A stretch of 64,000 nucleotides of DNA, taken from positions 1 to 64,000 of the forward strand of contig NZ_JAIXTJ010000008.1 of assembly GCF_027483985.1 (NCBI RefSeq), read 5' to 3'. This stretch comes from Flavobacterium sp. (GTDB taxonomy: Bacteria > Bacteroidota > Bacteroidia > Flavobacteriales > Flavobacteriaceae). The translations under genes were made by a program, and so were the position numbers. The notes below the pieces were generated by a model. It was not told the DNA's origin, did no database searches, and saw only the letters and a program-made list of their open reading frames with translations. Below, piece after piece: positions 48,756 through 58,460 of the stretch. Each line of letters begins with the position of its first letter. Position 1 is the stretch's first letter.

Positions 48756-49934
48756 ATGAAACCAGATTTATTTCAAGCTCCAGATTATTACTTGTTAGAC
48801 GATTTGCTAACTGAAGAACATAAATTAGTACGTGATTCTGCTCGTGCTTGGGTGAAACGCGAAGTTTCTCCGATTATTGAAGATTATGCTCAACGTGCTG
48901 AATTCCCAAAACAAATTATTAAAGGTTTAGGAGAAATTGGTGGTTTTGGACCTTATATTCCAGAAGAATATGGTGGTGCAGGATTAGACCAAATTTCTTA
49001 TGGATTAATTATGCAAGAAATTGAAAGAGGTGATTCTGGTGTTCGTTCTACTTCGTCAGTTCAATCTTCATTAGTAATGTATCCTATTTGGAAATTTGGA
49101 ACTGAAGAACAACGAATGAAATATTTACCTAAGTTATCTACAGGTGAATTTATGGGTTGTTTTGGATTAACTGAACCTGATCACGGATCGAATCCAAGCG
49201 GTATGACCACAAATTTTAAAGATATGGGCGACCATTATTTATTGAATGGGGCCAAAATGTGGATATCCAATGCTCCGTTTGCAGATGTTGCTGTAGTTTG
49301 GGCAAAAGATGAATCAGGAAGAATTCACGGATTGATTGTTGAACGTGGTATGGAAGGTTTTACAACTCCAGAAACGCACAACAAATGGTCGCTTCGTGCA
49401 AGTGCTACAGGTGAATTGATTTTTGATAACGTAAAAGTTCCAAAAGAAAATTTATTGCCAGGAAAATCGGGTCTCGGTGCTCCAATGATGTGTTTGGATT
49501 CAGCAAGATACGGAATTGCTTGGGGTGCAATTGGTGCTGCAATGGATTGTTACGACACAGCGTTGCGTTATGCAAAAGAGAGAATTCAATTCGACAAACC
49601 AATCGCAGGCACACAATTACAACAAAAGAAATTGGCCGAAATGATTACTGAAATCACTAAAGCACAATTACTTACTTGGAGATTAGGTGTTCTTAGAAAC
49701 GAAGGAAAAGCTACAACAGCACAAATTTCGATGGCTAAAAGAAATAATGTTGATATGGCTATTAACATCGCTCGCGAAGCACGTCAAATTCTTGGTGGAA
49801 TGGGAATTACTGGAGAATATTCAATTATGCGTCACAGCATGAACTTGGAATCAGTAATTACTTATGAAGGAACACACGATATCCACTTGTTAATCACAGG
49901 TGCAGATATCACTGGAATTCCTGCTTTTAAATAA
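48756..49934 (+). CDS. Acyl-CoA dehydrogenase, glutaryl-CoA dehydrogenase-like
   Basis: 392 residues, full length. FAD-binding GCFGLTEPDHGSNPSGM, WISNAPFADV and the catalytic Glu in VITYEGTHDIHLL correspond to glutaryl-CoA dehydrogenase, which converts glutaryl-CoA to crotonyl-CoA in lysine/tryptophan breakdown. The substrate is inferred from overall likeness. Monocistronic. Confidence 0.88.
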   Translation: MKPDLFQAPDYYLLDDLLTEEHKLVRDSARAWVKREVSPIIEDYAQRAEFPKQIIKGLGEIGGFGPYIPEEYGGAGLDQISYGLIMQEIERGDSGVRSTSSVQSSLVMYPIWKFGTEEQRMKYLPKLSTGEFMGCFGLTEPDHGSNPSGMTTNFKDMGDHYLLNGAKMWISNAPFADVAVVWAKDESGRIHGLIVERGMEGFTTPETHNKWSLRASATGELIFDNVKVPKENLLPGKSGLGAPMMCLDSARYGIAWGAIGAAMDCYDTALRYAKERIQFDKPIAGTQLQQKKLAEMITEITKAQLLTWRLGVLRNEGKATTAQISMAKRNNVDMAINIAREARQILGGMGITGEYSIMRHSMNLESVITYEGTHDIHLLITGADITGIPAFK

Positions 49935-49974
49935 ATTCCAATAATAAAATTTCAAATTCCAATTGTTTTGGAGC

Positions 49975-50095
49975 GAACCTGCCTGCCAGTAGGTAGGTGG
50001 CTTGGGCATTTTAGCAAACCATTTTCCCGCTTTTCGTTACAATACTTGCTAAAAAGCAAGCATTTTCTCTACAATCGGGGCTAAAGAATTTTCTT
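49975..50095 (-). repeat. Structured intergenic element, copy 6, with adjoining GC-rich palindrome
   Basis: Lies in the 305-nt gene-free spacer 49935-50239. In reverse orientation it reads TTTAGCCCCGATTGTAGAG, a hairpin GCTTGCTTTTTAGCAAG, then AACGAAAAGCGGGAAAATGG. Next to it is an imperfect palindrome CCTGCCTGCCAGTAGGTAGG (49979-49998). A terminator follows at 50144. Confidence 0.6.
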
Positions 50096-50143
50096 TTGGT
50101 TTCATTGCACAATACAGATTAAACAATAAATAAAATTGATATA

Positions 50144-50175
50144 AAAAGCTTCTCATTTTCGAGGAGCTTTTTTAC
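50144..50175. terminator. Hairpin terminator
   Basis: AAAAGCTTCTC / GAGGAGCTTTT stem followed by T-run; it ends the acyl-CoA dehydrogenase transcript or the element itself. Confidence 0.65.
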
Positions 50176-50239
50176 TTTTGAAAGTATATTTAAAAAACCT
50201 TTGTATTTCAAAATACGTATATCATAAAAAACACTTGCT

Positions 50240-51022
50240 ATGACTATTCAAATAATTAATAACAAAATTCAAGAACATAAAAACCAGTTATTGTCACACT
50301 CACTTTATGAAAAAGTGCGAACAATTGATGATTTGCATTGTTTTTTAGAAAATCACATTTTTGCAGTTTGGGACTTTATGTCTTTATTGAAAGCTTTGCA
50401 AAATAAATTAACGTGCACAACAACACCTTGGTTGCCGATCGGAAATCCAGCAATTCGTTATTTAATCAACGAAATTGTGGTTGCCGAAGAAACTGATATG
50501 ACCATCGACGGCAAACGTTCAAGTCATTTTGAAATGTATATTGATGCTATGCAACAAAGCGGCGCTTCTACAGCACAAATTGATGCTTTTTTAGCGAATG
50601 TTGAAGCTACCAAGAACATCTTTGTGTCAATTAAGCAAAGTGATTTACATCCTAATGTAAAAGCCTTCTTAGATTTTACTTTTAGAGTTATTGAACAAGG
50701 CAAACCACACGAAATAGCTGCTGCTTTCACCTTTGGAAGAGAAGACTTAATTCCGAATATGTTCACAGAAATCTTGAAAAATTTTCAACAAAACTTTCCG
50801 GAAACTGATTTATCAAAGCTTATTTATTATTTCGAAAGACACATCGAATTAGATGCTGATGAACACGGACCAATGGCAATGCAAATGATTACAGAATTGT
50901 GTGGCGACTCAGAGCAAAAATGGAAAGAAGTTGAAGAAGTATCGGTACAAGCATTAGAAAAACGAATCGGACTATGGAATGCTATTGAGGAACAATTGGA
51001 ACTAAGACTTGAAATGGCTTAA
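50240..51022 (+). CDS. DUF3050 haem-oxygenase-fold protein
   Basis: 260 residues of the DUF3050 family: HCFLENHIFAVWDFMSLLKALQ, GNPAIRYLINEIVVAEE, FGREDLIPNMF and HIELDADEHGPMA. All-helical, haem-oxygenase-like fold with conserved Glu and His suggesting a di-metal site (family inference). Biochemical role unknown. Confidence 0.9.
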   Translation: MTIQIINNKIQEHKNQLLSHSLYEKVRTIDDLHCFLENHIFAVWDFMSLLKALQNKLTCTTTPWLPIGNPAIRYLINEIVVAEETDMTIDGKRSSHFEMYIDAMQQSGASTAQIDAFLANVEATKNIFVSIKQSDLHPNVKAFLDFTFRVIEQGKPHEIAAAFTFGREDLIPNMFTEILKNFQQNFPETDLSKLIYYFERHIELDADEHGPMAMQMITELCGDSEQKWKEVEEVSVQALEKRIGLWNAIEEQLELRLEMA

Positions 51023-51112
51023 GAATACTATGGATAAATTAAATTTCATTACTTTTGATTTCCAAGAATACCATTTGAATTTTGGAATTTACACTAATGG
51101 AATTTGAACCTT

Positions 51113-52015
51113 ATGTCATCTCAAACAAGATTAACGCGCGCTTACAATCAAGCAAAAAGAATTTCATTTACTAATCAAGATAAGTTTATTTTGTTTAGTG
51201 ACTGTCATCGTGGCGATGGAAGTTTTGCAGATGATTTTGCCAACAACCGCAATATTTATATGCACGCATTAAATCATTATTACAAAAATGATTTCCAGTA
51301 TATTGAATTAGGTGACGGCGACGAACTTTGGGAAAATCTATCTTTTAAAGATGTTCTTGAAGCAAACAAAAACGTTTTCTTATTGCTCAAAAAATTTTAT
51401 TTGCAAAACAAACTGCACATGATTTATGGCAATCATGATATGGTTTATAGAAATCCGTCGATTGTAAAAAAGAATTTTGCAGAATATTTTGATACTGGCG
51501 AAGGAAAAAACCTGCCTTTAATGCCAAGTTTAGAATTTCATGAAGCTATCGTTTTAGAAAACTCTGAAACCGGTCAAGAGTTGTTTTTAACACACGGACA
51601 TCAGGCTGATTTTTTTAATTATGTGGGTTGGAAATTCAATCGTTTTTTTGTGCGAGTTTTATGGAAACCTTTGCAGGTTTGGGGAATAAAAGACCCAACA
51701 AGTCCGGCAAAAAATTATCTAGAATCGATAAAAGTCGAACGCAGAATAAAAAAATGGATTGCTGAAAATGGAAATAAAATGACTATTGTTGGTCACACGC
51801 ATCGTCCACATTTTCCAAAACCGCAGGATAATTTGTTGAATTTTTTTAATGATGGAAGTTGTGTTCATCCAAGAAATATTACCGGTATTGAAATTGAAAA
51901 CGGTAAAATTGCTTTAATAAAATGGCTGATAGACACTAATGATGATGGCGTTTTACAAATTGTGAAAGAATATATTGAAACTCCTGTTCCTTTAATTTCT
52001 TATATAAAAAAATGA
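51113..52015 (+). CDS. Metallophosphoesterase
   Basis: 300 residues with the full calcineurin-like motif set: SDCHRGD, GDGDEL, YGNHD, THGHQAD and VGHTHRP. Resembles serine/threonine-phosphatase-like and UDP-diacylglucosamine-pyrophosphatase-like enzymes; substrate unknown. The ATG is preferred to an in-frame TTG three codons upstream. The stop overlaps the next start (ATGA). Confidence 0.87.
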   Translation: MSSQTRLTRAYNQAKRISFTNQDKFILFSDCHRGDGSFADDFANNRNIYMHALNHYYKNDFQYIELGDGDELWENLSFKDVLEANKNVFLLLKKFYLQNKLHMIYGNHDMVYRNPSIVKKNFAEYFDTGEGKNLPLMPSLEFHEAIVLENSETGQELFLTHGHQADFFNYVGWKFNRFFVRVLWKPLQVWGIKDPTSPAKNYLESIKVERRIKKWIAENGNKMTIVGHTHRPHFPKPQDNLLNFFNDGSCVHPRNITGIEIENGKIALIKWLIDTNDDGVLQIVKEYIETPVPLISYIKK

Positions 52016-52719
52016 TAAAATATTTCAAAATAATACTTCTTTTGTTTTATGGTTTATTCCTAACGAGCTGCTCGGTTAGTGAAGATAAAGTTTCCGGGCA
52101 AAATCCAACTACTAAAACCATTAAATATTTGGCACTCGGAGATAGTTATACCATTGGTCAAAGTGTTTGCGAAAGTTGTCGATTCCCAATTCAATTGCAA
52201 GATAGTATTAAGAAGAGTTTTCAACCTAATGATGTTTTTATAACCAATATAATTGCACAAACTGGCTGGACAACTGCCAATTTAAAAGCTGCAATTGCCT
52301 CTCAAAATCCTTCAAATGATTATGATTTAGTTACTCTTTTAATTGGTGTGAACAATCAATTTCAAAACAGACCTTTCAGCATCTACGAACAAGAATTTCC
52401 TGAATTGGTAAATATAGCGATTGAAAAGGCTAAAGGTGTAAAAAACCGTGTAATTGTAGTTTCAATTCCTGACTATGCCTACACGCCATTTGGAAACGGA
52501 AACACTACTATTTCAACACAAATTGATGCTTATAACACCTTTGCCCAAAATTACTGCACGCAAAACAATATTACATTTATAAACATTACAGACATCACTA
52601 GATTGGGCTTGCAACAACCAAACTTAGTGGCAAATGATGGTTTGCATCCTTCACAATTAGCTTACAAAAAATTTGTAGAGCGCATTTATCCTGCGGTAAA
52701 AATTAAATTAGGATTCTAA
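52012..52719 (+). CDS. SGNH/GDSL hydrolase lipoprotein
   Basis: 235 residues. Signal peptide with lipobox LTSC, then the SGNH blocks: ALGDSYTIG (nucleophile Ser), Gly region, IGVNNQF (Asn) and NDGLHPS (Asp-His). A lipid-anchored esterase or acyl hydrolase of the envelope; substrate unknown. Coupled to the phosphoesterase gene and convergent with the polyamine-type cluster, 1 nt apart. Confidence 0.87.
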   Translation: MIKYFKIILLLFYGLFLTSCSVSEDKVSGQNPTTKTIKYLALGDSYTIGQSVCESCRFPIQLQDSIKKSFQPNDVFITNIIAQTGWTTANLKAAIASQNPSNDYDLVTLLIGVNNQFQNRPFSIYEQEFPELVNIAIEKAKGVKNRVIVVSIPDYAYTPFGNGNTTISTQIDAYNTFAQNYCTQNNITFINITDITRLGLQQPNLVANDGLHPSQLAYKKFVERIYPAVKIKLGF

Positions 52720-52720
52720 A

Positions 52721-53734
52721 TTACTTTTTAGATTTCCAGATAAAACCATCTAATAAATAATGGGTAAATTGTGGAATAGTCAGTAAAGGAACCCATAAAA
52801 ACTGCCATTTAGCATCTGCCAAATTTGCAATAGAAAACTGTTCGTTCCATACTAATATTTCCCATAGATATTCTTCAGCAAAAGCAATAAGTACTAAAAT
52901 TAGGATAAAAATCACGATACCTTTAAAGTGTTTCAAATATCGTAAAGCTCCTAATTCTTCCACAGGTTTTTTATCTATTTCATTTAAATAAATTAATGCC
53001 ATATAAGGAATTCCGTGTGAAACGACATTAAGTAAAGTAAAAACTAAATCGTTATTAAAATATACAATTCCGAAATACCACGATAAAATTGTGCCTATAA
53101 TTATAGCGTTCTTTGGAATATTGAAGCTTTTTGTTTTAATTGCAAAATATACTAATCGAATAATGTAAAAACCAATAATAAAAAAGTAAGCATACGTCAA
53201 AACGTGCAGCGCTTTCGGACTTTCTAATCTAAGAAATTCATTTTCGACAAACCAATTAAACTTTCTTTTGGAAGATAAAAACCAATAAATCATTGGATAA
53301 AGGGTTGCCGTATAAATAATTAAGTTGTCTATCCAAGCATGTGTTTTATTTTCAAATCTAGAATACAATCGCATAAAGCCATATTGTTGTCTAACAAAAT
53401 GAAAAACAGCTACATATGCCAAAACTGACCAAAAAACAGCGCTTCCAAATGAAAACAAAATCATTCCGATGACAAAACATAAAATGGGTAAAGCAATTAG
53501 TAATTTCTTTCTTTGTTCAAACGCTGATTTTACAAAATAGGTTTTAAATAACGTGGCATAAACGTGAGCAACATCGATAAAAACAATTAAAAAAAGCCAA
53601 GTATAAAACGAATAATTTTCTTCAATAGTCGTTAACCATTTTTGACCTATAAAAACAATGGCAACTACTATAAAAGAAGGTGCAAGTATAAAAATGCTAT
53701 CGGTTTTTGCTTTATGTATCCAAGGTTGCGTCAT
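52721..53734 (-). CDS. Integral membrane protein of the polyamine-type cluster
   Basis: 337 residues with roughly eight hydrophobic segments. Several His and acidic residues lie at membrane edges (FIDVAHVYATLFKTYF, FHFVRQQYGFMRLY, VSHGIPYMALI, QFTHYLLD), suggesting a metal or cofactor site like fatty-acid desaturase or haem membrane enzymes, though I cannot place it in a family. The start overlaps the stop of the FAD enzyme (TAATG), so it belongs to the cluster as its last gene. Confidence 0.72.
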   Translation of the reverse strand: MTQPWIHKAKTDSIFILAPSFIVVAIVFIGQKWLTTIEENYSFYTWLFLIVFIDVAHVYATLFKTYFVKSAFEQRKKLLIALPILCFVIGMILFSFGSAVFWSVLAYVAVFHFVRQQYGFMRLYSRFENKTHAWIDNLIIYTATLYPMIYWFLSSKRKFNWFVENEFLRLESPKALHVLTYAYFFIIGFYIIRLVYFAIKTKSFNIPKNAIIIGTILSWYFGIVYFNNDLVFTLLNVVSHGIPYMALIYLNEIDKKPVEELGALRYLKHFKGIVIFILILVLIAFAEEYLWEILVWNEQFSIANLADAKWQFLWVPLLTIPQFTHYLLDGFIWKSKK

Positions 53735-55341
53735 TATAAAATTTTATTTACAACGTTAATTCCGTGGTGAAAAGCTTCTTCAAAAATAGAAATTCCGGAT
53801 AAATCTGAATGTGCAAAGAATATTTTATCCTCAATAGATTGTGCAGCTTCTTTGCGATTTTCACTAAAAATAAATCCTTGTTTCGGACTTATCATTCCGT
53901 GACCTAAAATATGGATATCAATACTTTCTGTAAATTCTTCAATATTTGGATGTGCTATTTTTAAATCTTCCAAAACAAATTGTTTCCAAAATTCTTTTGA
54001 TTTTTTATAAATTTCTCTTCTTGTTTTTGCACAATCATTTGTAGAAAAACTGTAATAATAAGTGATTACTTTTTTATTCTGAACTTGTTGTATTGATTGA
54101 TGCTGATTGTAAATATAACCCAATCCTTTTGCACCGTGCGTCACATTATCCCAGCACAAAGGAAAACTGGAATTATCAGTTAAATCAGAAACAACCAAGG
54201 TAGCCAAAAGCCAAGGAGCATAATGAAAGTTTTTGGTAAATTCCTTTCTGTTTTCAATTAAATATTGGTTTACAAACTGTGGTGTTGCCATAATAATTTT
54301 ATCGGCAATAATTTCAATTGAAGTTTTAGATTTATCATCAAAAACCAATGCTGTTGGTTTATTATCTCGAATACTAACTTCATAAACCAAATGATTTTTA
54401 AGCGCTTTATTTTTAGTATATTTTTTTAAATGCGATGATAATCTTGCGTTTCCTTCGGGCCAAGTTAGCACAGTATCAAGTTTGTCTTTGGTTGCATTTT
54501 GTTTTCGTGCGGCAAAATAATGAATTCCAGCATATGCCGAAACAAAAGCAATTCCTAATCCAAAATCATCTCTGCAACAATAATCAATATAAGTCAATAA
54601 AGGTTTAGACTTAAAATTATTTTGATGTAACCACTGCAACATAGTTACATCATCCAAATTTTTAACCTCAACGCTGTGAGATGACAAATTCATTGGAATA
54701 CTAAACCAATACAAACCAGAGGTATCCTTTTTCTGTCTGAAATCATCCATTAAGATAAAAAAACGATTCAACTCATCATCTTCTTCCTTGCTGTTTCCAA
54801 TCCTAGGAACAACACCTTCTTGCCAATTATTTTTGTAAAACAATCGTTCATCTGGGGCAAAAGTTAGTTGCATTTCATCGAATTTTGGGAATCCGTTTTC
54901 GTCGTAACCTAGAATGATTTTTTCTTCCTCTAGAAATTGCAACAACTCTTTATCCTCCAAATTTGGTAAGGGTAAATAATGTGCACCTAACGGAAATTTA
55001 GAATATTGATTTTCTCCATTAGAAGAATTTCCGCCCAATTCATTTTCTAATTCTACAATCAAAAAATCATTAAGTCCTTTTTTTGAAAGCTGTCTTGCGG
55101 CACTCAAACCAGTAATTCCGCCACCAACAATTAAATAAGGAATTTGAATTTGCTTAGATGGTTTCGGAAAATTTTTGATACGAAGTTTATGTCCTAAAAT
55201 ATGATTTGTACCTGATAAACGAATCAATAAGGTTATAATTTTTTCTTTACAAGCGTTTACTAGCGGTACAATCAATAAAGTTGCCGCTACCGATTTGAAG
55301 AAATTTCTTCTCGAATGATTATAATTTTCCCCATTCTTCAT
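53734..55341 (-). CDS. FAD-dependent amine oxidase-like protein with Tat-type signal
   Basis: 535 residues. A twin-arginine-like N-terminus (HSRRNFFKS, then a hydrophobic stretch and ACKE) predicts export through Tat. The FAD fold begins at about 68 (YLIVGGGITGLSAARQL) with ELENELGGNS following. The body resembles flavin amine oxidases and NAD(P)-binding Rossmann-like oxidoreductases. The start lies 23 nt inside the preceding spermidine-synthase-like gene. Oxidation of a polyamine or polyamine-derived group is inferred from the neighbours. Confidence 0.82.
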   Translation of the reverse strand: MKNGENYNHSRRNFFKSVAATLLIVPLVNACKEKIITLLIRLSGTNHILGHKLRIKNFPKPSKQIQIPYLIVGGGITGLSAARQLSKKGLNDFLIVELENELGGNSSNGENQYSKFPLGAHYLPLPNLEDKELLQFLEEEKIILGYDENGFPKFDEMQLTFAPDERLFYKNNWQEGVVPRIGNSKEEDDELNRFFILMDDFRQKKDTSGLYWFSIPMNLSSHSVEVKNLDDVTMLQWLHQNNFKSKPLLTYIDYCCRDDFGLGIAFVSAYAGIHYFAARKQNATKDKLDTVLTWPEGNARLSSHLKKYTKNKALKNHLVYEVSIRDNKPTALVFDDKSKTSIEIIADKIIMATPQFVNQYLIENRKEFTKNFHYAPWLLATLVVSDLTDNSSFPLCWDNVTHGAKGLGYIYNQHQSIQQVQNKKVITYYYSFSTNDCAKTRREIYKKSKEFWKQFVLEDLKIAHPNIEEFTESIDIHILGHGMISPKQGFIFSENRKEAAQSIEDKIFFAHSDLSGISIFEEAFHHGINVVNKIL

Positions 55342-56836
55342 CGAAGTAACGTACTAAAATTTGGTTGTCTAATCGATTAATCTCGATGTCATTCGAAATC
55401 ATATCATTTGAAAAATAATTGAACTTTTTATAGTTGTAATTATAAAACTTTAAGTCATTAATAGTTCGGTTTACTTTAGCAAAACTAGTTCCGAAACCGT
55501 TGATTGCAATAGTGTAACCCCATTCTCCAAACGACGGAACATAAGCGTGATAAGCATCGACCTGCGGTAAAACTTGCCCGATGGTTTTGTTAATACACCA
55601 AAATGATTTTGGAGCAAAATAAGGTGAAGTAGTTTGAACTACAACAACAGCATCAGTAGTAAGAATCTTTTGAAGTGTGTTATAAAAATTAAGAGAATAT
55701 AATTTTCCTAAACTGTAATTTGACGGATCGGGAAAATCGATTACTACCACATCATATTTTTCTCTAGATTCCTTTGCCCACACATAAGCATCTTTATTTA
55801 AAACCGTAACTTTTGGGTTATTTAACGAATTTTTATTGAAACCTGTTAGAACTTGATTAGTTTTAAACAACCTTGTCATTCCTTCGTCAAGATCGACTAA
55901 GGTAATTTTTTTGACTTCTTTATATTTCAAAATTTCTCTTACGGCCAATCCGTCACCACCGCCAAGAACTAGAACATTATCCACTTTTTTTGCCATTGAC
56001 ATAGCAGGATGAACTAAAGCTTCGTGATAGCGGTATTCATCGGCAGAGCTAAATTGTAAATTATTATTCAAATACAATCGATAATCATTCTTATTGTGTG
56101 TTAAAACGATGCGTTGGTAAGGAGTTGAATGTGTATAAATAATATTTTCACCATACAATTTTCCTTCAGAAAACGCGAGAATATTTTCGGAAAAGTAGAA
56201 AGTCACTACCAAAATAAGAAATGAAAAAATAGCTTTTGCACGCAATAATTTTACTTTTTTAAGTTCCGCTTTAAGCAAATAACAAAGCACAATTGCGATT
56301 GAAATATTAATCATTCCGAAAAACAATGATGTTCCGATGATTCCTAATTTTGGAACTAAAAGTAATGGAAAAAGAATTGAAGCAAGTAAAGCACCGATGT
56401 AATCAAACGTAAATACATTAGAAACCAAATCTTTAAACTCTACTTTGTCTTTTAGAATATTCATCAATAGCGGAATTTCTAAACCCACTAAACATCCGGT
56501 TACGAAAACTAAAAAATATAGTATGAATTGAAAAGCAAAAGCAGTTTCAAAGAGTAAAAAAAGGACAACCGAACTTAAACCGCCAATTAATCCGACAAGG
56601 ATTTCAATTTCGACAAAAGTATTTAGCAAATCTTTGGTTAAAAACTTTGAAAAATACGAACCAATACCCATTGAAAAAAGGTACACTCCGATAATAAAAG
56701 AAAACTGTTTTACAGAGTCGCCCAAAAGATAACTCGCTAAAGTTCCTGCGACTAATTCGTAAATTAAACCACAAGTTGCAATAGTAAAAACTGCAAAAAG
56801 TAATAAATATTCGAATTTTAAAAACTTTTTACCCAT
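55319..56836 (-). CDS. Membrane-embedded spermidine synthase-like protein
   Basis: 505 residues. Seven or so membrane segments (about 8-215; opening LLLFAVFTIATCGLIYELVAG is typical of this class) precede a spermidine-synthase-type methyltransferase fold (about 235-480) with VLVLGGGDGLAVREI, VDLDEGMT and the acidic DFPDPSNYSLGKLYS. Aminopropyl transfer from decarboxylated SAM is the family reaction; the substrate may be a membrane component. Overlaps DUF350 by 8 nt and the FAD gene by 23 nt. Confidence 0.88.
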   Translation of the reverse strand: MGKKFLKFEYLLLFAVFTIATCGLIYELVAGTLASYLLGDSVKQFSFIIGVYLFSMGIGSYFSKFLTKDLLNTFVEIEILVGLIGGLSSVVLFLLFETAFAFQFILYFLVFVTGCLVGLEIPLLMNILKDKVEFKDLVSNVFTFDYIGALLASILFPLLLVPKLGIIGTSLFFGMINISIAIVLCYLLKAELKKVKLLRAKAIFSFLILVVTFYFSENILAFSEGKLYGENIIYTHSTPYQRIVLTHNKNDYRLYLNNNLQFSSADEYRYHEALVHPAMSMAKKVDNVLVLGGGDGLAVREILKYKEVKKITLVDLDEGMTRLFKTNQVLTGFNKNSLNNPKVTVLNKDAYVWAKESREKYDVVVIDFPDPSNYSLGKLYSLNFYNTLQKILTTDAVVVVQTTSPYFAPKSFWCINKTIGQVLPQVDAYHAYVPSFGEWGYTIAINGFGTSFAKVNRTINDLKFYNYNYKKFNYFSNDMISNDIEINRLDNQILVRYFDEEWGKL

Positions 56837-57038
56837 GAATTGCAGCGCTAATAATCATTGAAATTCCAATAATTAAGGCACCAAAAACTATGGCAACAGC
56901 TGTATTATTTTCTTGAGTAATTTTTTTCCAAGTATTTTCGGGTGTGATTTTCTCTATTATGAAGTAAGCAATGAAAAGTATGGCTATTCCAACACCTGAA
57001 AATATTAATGAATTGATAACAAGTTGTGATATATGCAT
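56829..57038 (-). CDS. DUF350 membrane protein
   Basis: 69 residues, two membrane segments, DUF350-like: SLIFSGVGIAILFIAYFIIEK, then NNTAVAIVFGALIIGISMII. In this family one or more such units are typical. Located between the small membrane protein and the spermidine-synthase-like gene. Unknown function, repeatedly encoded beside DUF4178 and polyamine-type genes as far as I recall. Confidence 0.85.
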   Translation of the reverse strand: MHISQLVINSLIFSGVGIAILFIAYFIIEKITPENTWKKITQENNTAVAIVFGALIIGISMIISAAIHG

Positions 57039-57055
57039 GATATTATATTTTTTAA

Positions 57056-57238
57056 TTATTTATGATAAAAACGATTTACAGAATTGCGCCCTGAATTGGT
57101 AGGTTTATAGTTCTCTGTTGATTCACAGTCGCACAAACTATTTCCTTGCGTTGTATAGTAAAGAAATAATCCATAGAAACACAAACCAATTGCTAAGGCA
57201 ATATAATTTTCTTTAATAAAATTTAGTACTTTCTCCAT
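57056..57238 (-). CDS. Small single-pass membrane protein
   Basis: 60 residues: one membrane segment (about 12-30) and a polar C-terminal tail with a Cys-rich bit (LCDCES). No family recognised. The ATG is used rather than the TTG two codons upstream. 12 nt from DUF4178 and 17 nt from DUF350, so it is part of the same operon. Confidence 0.65.
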   Translation of the reverse strand: MEKVLNFIKENYIALAIGLCFYGLFLYYTTQGNSLCDCESTENYKPTNSGRNSVNRFYHK

Positions 57239-57250
57239 AGTCAATTTAAT

Positions 57251-58453
57251 TTATCCGTTCCATCTTTTTTCTTCGAAGTATTTTGAGCCATAATAAACTA
57301 TTACAACAAAAACAGCCATAAATACAAGAGTCATAAAGAAGTTTCTTAAGGATGGTTTATTCCAAGTGGCGCTGACGTTAACAAAACTATTTGAAAGATC
57401 TTCAGGCGCTTTTAACGGTGTTATCGTAAAATGATATTTTCCGGCCGCTACTCCGCAAATATTAAAATCTTCGGATGTACTACCTTCTGACCAACTTTCT
57501 CCATCGGTATAACCGTGATAATATTCAACATCTTTAGATGCATAAACCTCTTCATTAGTTTTTTCATTGATTAATGCTACTTGAACATTTGCCCAAGAAT
57601 TATCAACATTAGAGGAAACAGTAATATTTAATGGTGCTGAACTGCCTTTTAATTCAAAAGAAGGACTTACAAAATCACTTGTGGCATATTTATCAAAAGG
57701 AATAGTTGTATTCAACACTTCTTGAGTCGACCTATCTTTGTTCAAAAACCAATGTGACAATAAAATTAAAATAGCTACACCGCAAAAAATCATCACTAAT
57801 TTTCTAACATCAATAAAAAAAGGTTGTGCCATTCCAATTTCTGACTTTGATGGAATTGCTGATGAATCAAAAGCACTTTTAATGGCACTTCTAGAAATGT
57901 GCTTTCCATAAAAAGCGGTTTGTTCTTGACCAAATTTTTCAAAAGATAAAATATGAGGCGGATTTATATATTCAATCAACTCTATTTTATCTAGAACATT
58001 ATAATCAAAATAGCCTTCAGCATACTCTAACTTTGGATAAGAATAATCATATCTATCAAAAACAAGATCATCATAATCGAGTGTAAGTGGATGATTTCCA
58101 ACTTTTTTTGTGAATTCAATTAGTTCTAATAAAATGAAATTTCCAGATGATTCTGATAAGTAAAGAAATTCACCTTTTTCATTTTGCAAAAGATATTCAG
58201 CCCATCTAGTGTTAGCATCATACCTTTTTATTTGTAAATTTATTATAGTGAAAGTCTCGCCGTTGAATTGCGCTTTTTGTCCAACTGCAAACGGATTGTT
58301 GTAAATACTTTTTTTAAATCGGTCTTTAAAGATAAAATCACCATTCTTGTTTTTAGAATACAGTGTGCAACAACTTGGACAAGAAAAAAAGGAAACATCG
58401 AGTTTAACATCGAGTTTCGTTTCAGTATTGCAATGGAAACAAGGAAAATTCAT
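57251..58453 (-). CDS. DUF4178 protein with zinc ribbon and C-terminal membrane anchor
   Basis: 400 residues. N-terminal CxxC...CxxC ribbon (FPCFHCNTE ... FSCPSCCTLYS), a DUF4178 domain (about 50-190: GQKAQFNGETFTIINLQ, WAEYLLQNEKGEF), a membrane segment near 220-240, a beta-rich extracytoplasmic part and a final membrane segment (about 370-390). Family role unknown; genomic links to polyamine enzymes and DUF350 suggest envelope maintenance. Confidence 0.85.
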   Translation of the reverse strand: MNFPCFHCNTETKLDVKLDVSFFSCPSCCTLYSKNKNGDFIFKDRFKKSIYNNPFAVGQKAQFNGETFTIINLQIKRYDANTRWAEYLLQNEKGEFLYLSESSGNFILLELIEFTKKVGNHPLTLDYDDLVFDRYDYSYPKLEYAEGYFDYNVLDKIELIEYINPPHILSFEKFGQEQTAFYGKHISRSAIKSAFDSSAIPSKSEIGMAQPFFIDVRKLVMIFCGVAILILLSHWFLNKDRSTQEVLNTTIPFDKYATSDFVSPSFELKGSSAPLNITVSSNVDNSWANVQVALINEKTNEEVYASKDVEYYHGYTDGESWSEGSTSEDFNICGVAAGKYHFTITPLKAPEDLSNSFVNVSATWNKPSLRNFFMTLVFMAVFVVIVYYGSKYFEEKRWNG

Positions 58454-58460
58454 ATTTTAC

